5,258 nucleotides of DNA from Caldifarciminota bacterium (GTDB lineage Bacteria; WOR-3; Hydrothermia; UBA1063; CAJXJZ01), in the NCBI GenBank assembly GCA_027073945.1, contig JALTEL010000649.1:1-5258 (forward strand). Reading direction: 5' to 3'. The notes beneath the pieces are model-generated. The model had not been told where the DNA came from. It saw only the letters and a program-made list of their open reading frames with translations, and searched no databases. The translations under genes were made by a program, and so were the position numbers. Each line of letters opens with the position of its first letter. Positions within the stretch are counted from its first letter, which is position 1. Below are positions 4,327-5,258 of the stretch, piece after piece.

Positions 4327-4631
4327 ATGGAAAAACAGGCATTTTATTCGGCTGGTGAGATCGTCGAATTTTTAAGAAATCATAAAAAAATAACATACCA
4401 AAAATATGGGGTAGTTAAAATTGGTATCTTCGGAAGTCGCGTAAAGAGAAAAGAGAAAGTGATCTCGATATCCTGATAGAAATGAGTAAAGAGAAGAAAA
4501 ATCTCCATAACTTCCTTGAATTTAGAAGATTCCTTGAGAAAAACCTTGGGTTGCGTGTTGACCTTGGGATAGAAAGCGCACTTAAGCCTATGGTAAAAGA
4601 ATCAATCAAGAATGAGCTTGTCTATGTCTGA
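4327..4631 (+). pseudogene. mntA: MntA-type nucleotidyltransferase antitoxin, frame broken at a 7-bp repeat
   Basis: From ATG 4327 the protein reads 49 residues, through YGVVKIGIFGSRVKR (GS at residues 36-37), and stops at 4474-4476. From about 4458 another frame continues as SDLDILIEM, then FRRFLEKNLGLRVDLGIE, to a TGA at 4629-4631. Together these form a minimal nucleotidyltransferase. MntA adds AMP groups to its partner HepT and so silences it; catalysis needs the GSX10DXD motif, here GS on one side of the break and DLD on the other. The break coincides with two tandem copies of AAAGAGA. A third copy would restore frame, give exactly ten residues between GS and DLD, and a 103-residue protein. 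As sequenced no active enzyme can be made without frameshifting. A base error in assembly is the main alternative. The end overlaps hepT by 8 bases. Confidence 0.85.
4443..4456 (+). repeat. Tandem heptamer AAAGAGA x2 inside mntA
   Basis: AAAGAGA occupies 4443-4449 and again 4450-4456, followed by AAG. Adding or losing one unit moves the reading frame by one base. The present number (two) leaves mntA out of frame, while three would put it in frame with family-perfect motif spacing. Confidence 0.85.
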
Positions 4632-4968
4632 TAGGGGTCTAAAGCTTTATCTGTATGATATCCTGGATTCTGGAAAGGCGATTGAGGAATATATCAAAGA
4701 TTTTTCTTATGAGCAGTTTGTAAATGATAGAAAAACTGTTTCAGCTACTTTAAGGGAATTTGAAATAATAGGCGAAGCAATTGGGAAGCTTCCAGATTCT
4801 CTAAAAAAACAATATCCGGAAGTTTATTGGCAAGACATAAAAGACTTTAGAAATTTACTCATTCACGAATATTTCGGGGTAGATCTTGAAATAGTCTGGA
4901 AAACAGTAAAAGAGGACTTGCCTTTATTAATTGATGTGGTCTCTAAAATACTCGAAAGCGAAAAATAA
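4624..4968 (+). CDS. hepT: HepT-type HEPN ribonuclease toxin (DUF86)
   Basis: This 114-residue all-helical protein is a HEPN/DUF86 toxin, the RNase partner of MntA. The catalytic motif RX4HXY is intact as RNLLIHEY (R76, H81, Y83); the tyrosine is the residue that MntA AMPylates in the characterised pair. Other family features are the ATLREFEIIGEAIGKLP helix (41-57), the PEVYWQDIKDFRN run and the HEYFGVD segment. Length is normal. I prefer ATG 4624, which overlaps the mntA stop and begins MSDRGLKLYLYDI as relatives do; ATG 4612 would add four residues. No strong ribosome binding site is seen, so translation probably depends on ribosomes finishing mntA. The mntA reading frame now ends about 150 bases upstream, which should reduce hepT translation, a possible reason why an intact toxin is tolerated beside a broken antitoxin. 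Confidence 0.9.
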   Translation: MSDRGLKLYLYDILDSGKAIEEYIKDFSYEQFVNDRKTVSATLREFEIIGEAIGKLPDSLKKQYPEVYWQDIKDFRNLLIHEYFGVDLEIVWKTVKEDLPLLIDVVSKILESEK

Positions 4969-5014
4969 TGGGGCTTTCAAAATCCCTGCTTATGAAAAGC
5001 ATGACAGATTTTCC

Positions 5015-5111
5015 TTAAAACTTAACCACTTAAAACTTAATAACTTTTGACATTTAACATTTTACATTTCACAAGGAAATCACAGATCACTCGTCACAGA
5101 TTACGCATTAC
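5015..5111 (+). repeat. Heptamer array after hepT (TAAAACT and TYAC families)
   Basis: TTAAAACTTA occurs at 5015-5024 and 5030-5039. Then TAATAAC, TTTTGAC, ATTTAAC, ATTTTAC and ATTTCAC run in 7-bp steps from 5038 to 5072. After four bases AAATCAC, AGATCAC, TCGTCAC, AGATTAC and GCATTAC run from 5077 to 5111. Just before, at 4987-5001, TGCTT/AAGCA can form a 5-bp hairpin with no adjacent T-run, a poor terminator. Confidence 0.85.
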
Positions 5112-5211
5112 TCCCTCGCTATCTCACTTTTGAACTTTGAACTTTGAACGTTGAACCTAGTTTTCTCTCTCGCTCCCTCGCTATTTCACTTTTGGGCTTA
5201 GAACATTGAAC
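5111..5211 (+). repeat. Paired CTCCCTCGCT blocks with GAAC heptamers
   Basis: A 21-base block starting CTCCCTCGCTAT and ending TCACTTTT occurs at 5111-5131 and 5173-5193 with a single difference. Each is followed by GAAC heptamers: TTTGAAC three times and GTTGAAC (5129-5156) after the first; TTAGAAC and ATTGAAC (5198-5211) after the second. The unit appears to be duplicated as a whole. Confidence 0.75.
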
Positions 5212-5222
5212 TTCCCGGTTCC

Positions 5223-5251
5223 TTGCATATCATACCACAATATAGTATAAA
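5223..5251 (+). promoter_or_regulatory. Possible promoter pointing out of the window, TTGCAT-N17-TATAAA
   Basis: TATAAA at 5246-5251 is a good -10. TTGCAT at 5223-5228 is a modest -35 (first three bases match), with the ideal 17-bp spacer. It probably serves a gene beyond the right edge on the same strand. Confidence 0.45.
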
Positions 5252-5258
5252 AAAACTT

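Noticed and set aside
4443..4460. Programmed -1 ribosomal frameshift in mntA
   Set aside because: No X-XXY-YYZ slippery heptamer in the right frame and no clear downstream structure; also, a frameshift would leave the GS-to-DXD spacing shorter than the family motif.
4415..4609. 64-codon open frame on the minus strand inside mntA
   Set aside because: It is a mirror of the nucleotidyltransferase coding sequence; its serine/arginine/leucine-rich translation matches no family.

Overview
The window is AT-rich bacterial DNA. Its small genes, all on the + strand, are separated by repeat-filled gaps. The gene families (HEPN/MNT, PIN plus ribbon-helix-helix, RelE, DUF2283, AAA ATPase with a DUF4143 tail) and the heptamer-rich intergenic DNA look like an accessory region of an anaerobic or thermophilic bacterium, perhaps a Desulfobacterota-like lineage or an uncultured relative. 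That assignment rests on general recall and is weak. No rRNA, tRNA, CRISPR array, transposase or integrase was seen.

Layout, left to right. 1-222: the tail of a possible antitoxin, then a RelE-type toxin remnant with its middle deleted. 223-507: repeat modules and a possible promoter. 508-1000: an ORF that looks like an old toxin gene joined to its DUF2283 partner by small indels. 1022-1056: heptamer repeats. 1139-1841: an apparently intact toxin-antitoxin pair, a ribbon-helix-helix antitoxin overlapping a PIN-domain (DUF3368/VapC-like) ribonuclease. 1842-2394: a 550-bp gene-free stretch made largely of short repeats with a 7-bp period. 2395-3663: a full-length AAA_14/DUF4143 ATPase with its own promoter. 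3685-4149: a strong promoter, a leader of about 105 nt and an unrecognised 107-aa protein. 4177-4251: more heptamers. 4327-4968: a MntA-HepT (nucleotidyltransferase antitoxin / HEPN RNase toxin) operon whose antitoxin is out of frame. 4969-5258: heptamers and a possible promoter pointing out of the window.

Most of the genes belong to toxin-antitoxin modules: one looks intact (RHH/PIN), one has a frameshifted antitoxin (MntA/HepT), one is fused or decayed (DUF2283) and one is a relic (RelE). Two signals stand out. First, the intergenic repeats are built from 7-bp units of a few families (NNNTYAC, NNNGAAC, CNTTAGC) in the same orientation in nearly every gap. Second, the break in mntA lies exactly on two tandem copies of the 7-mer AAAGAGA. 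A third copy would restore both the reading frame and the exact GSX10DXD active-site spacing of the family. The antitoxin may therefore be switched on and off, or may have been broken, by gain or loss of one heptamer.
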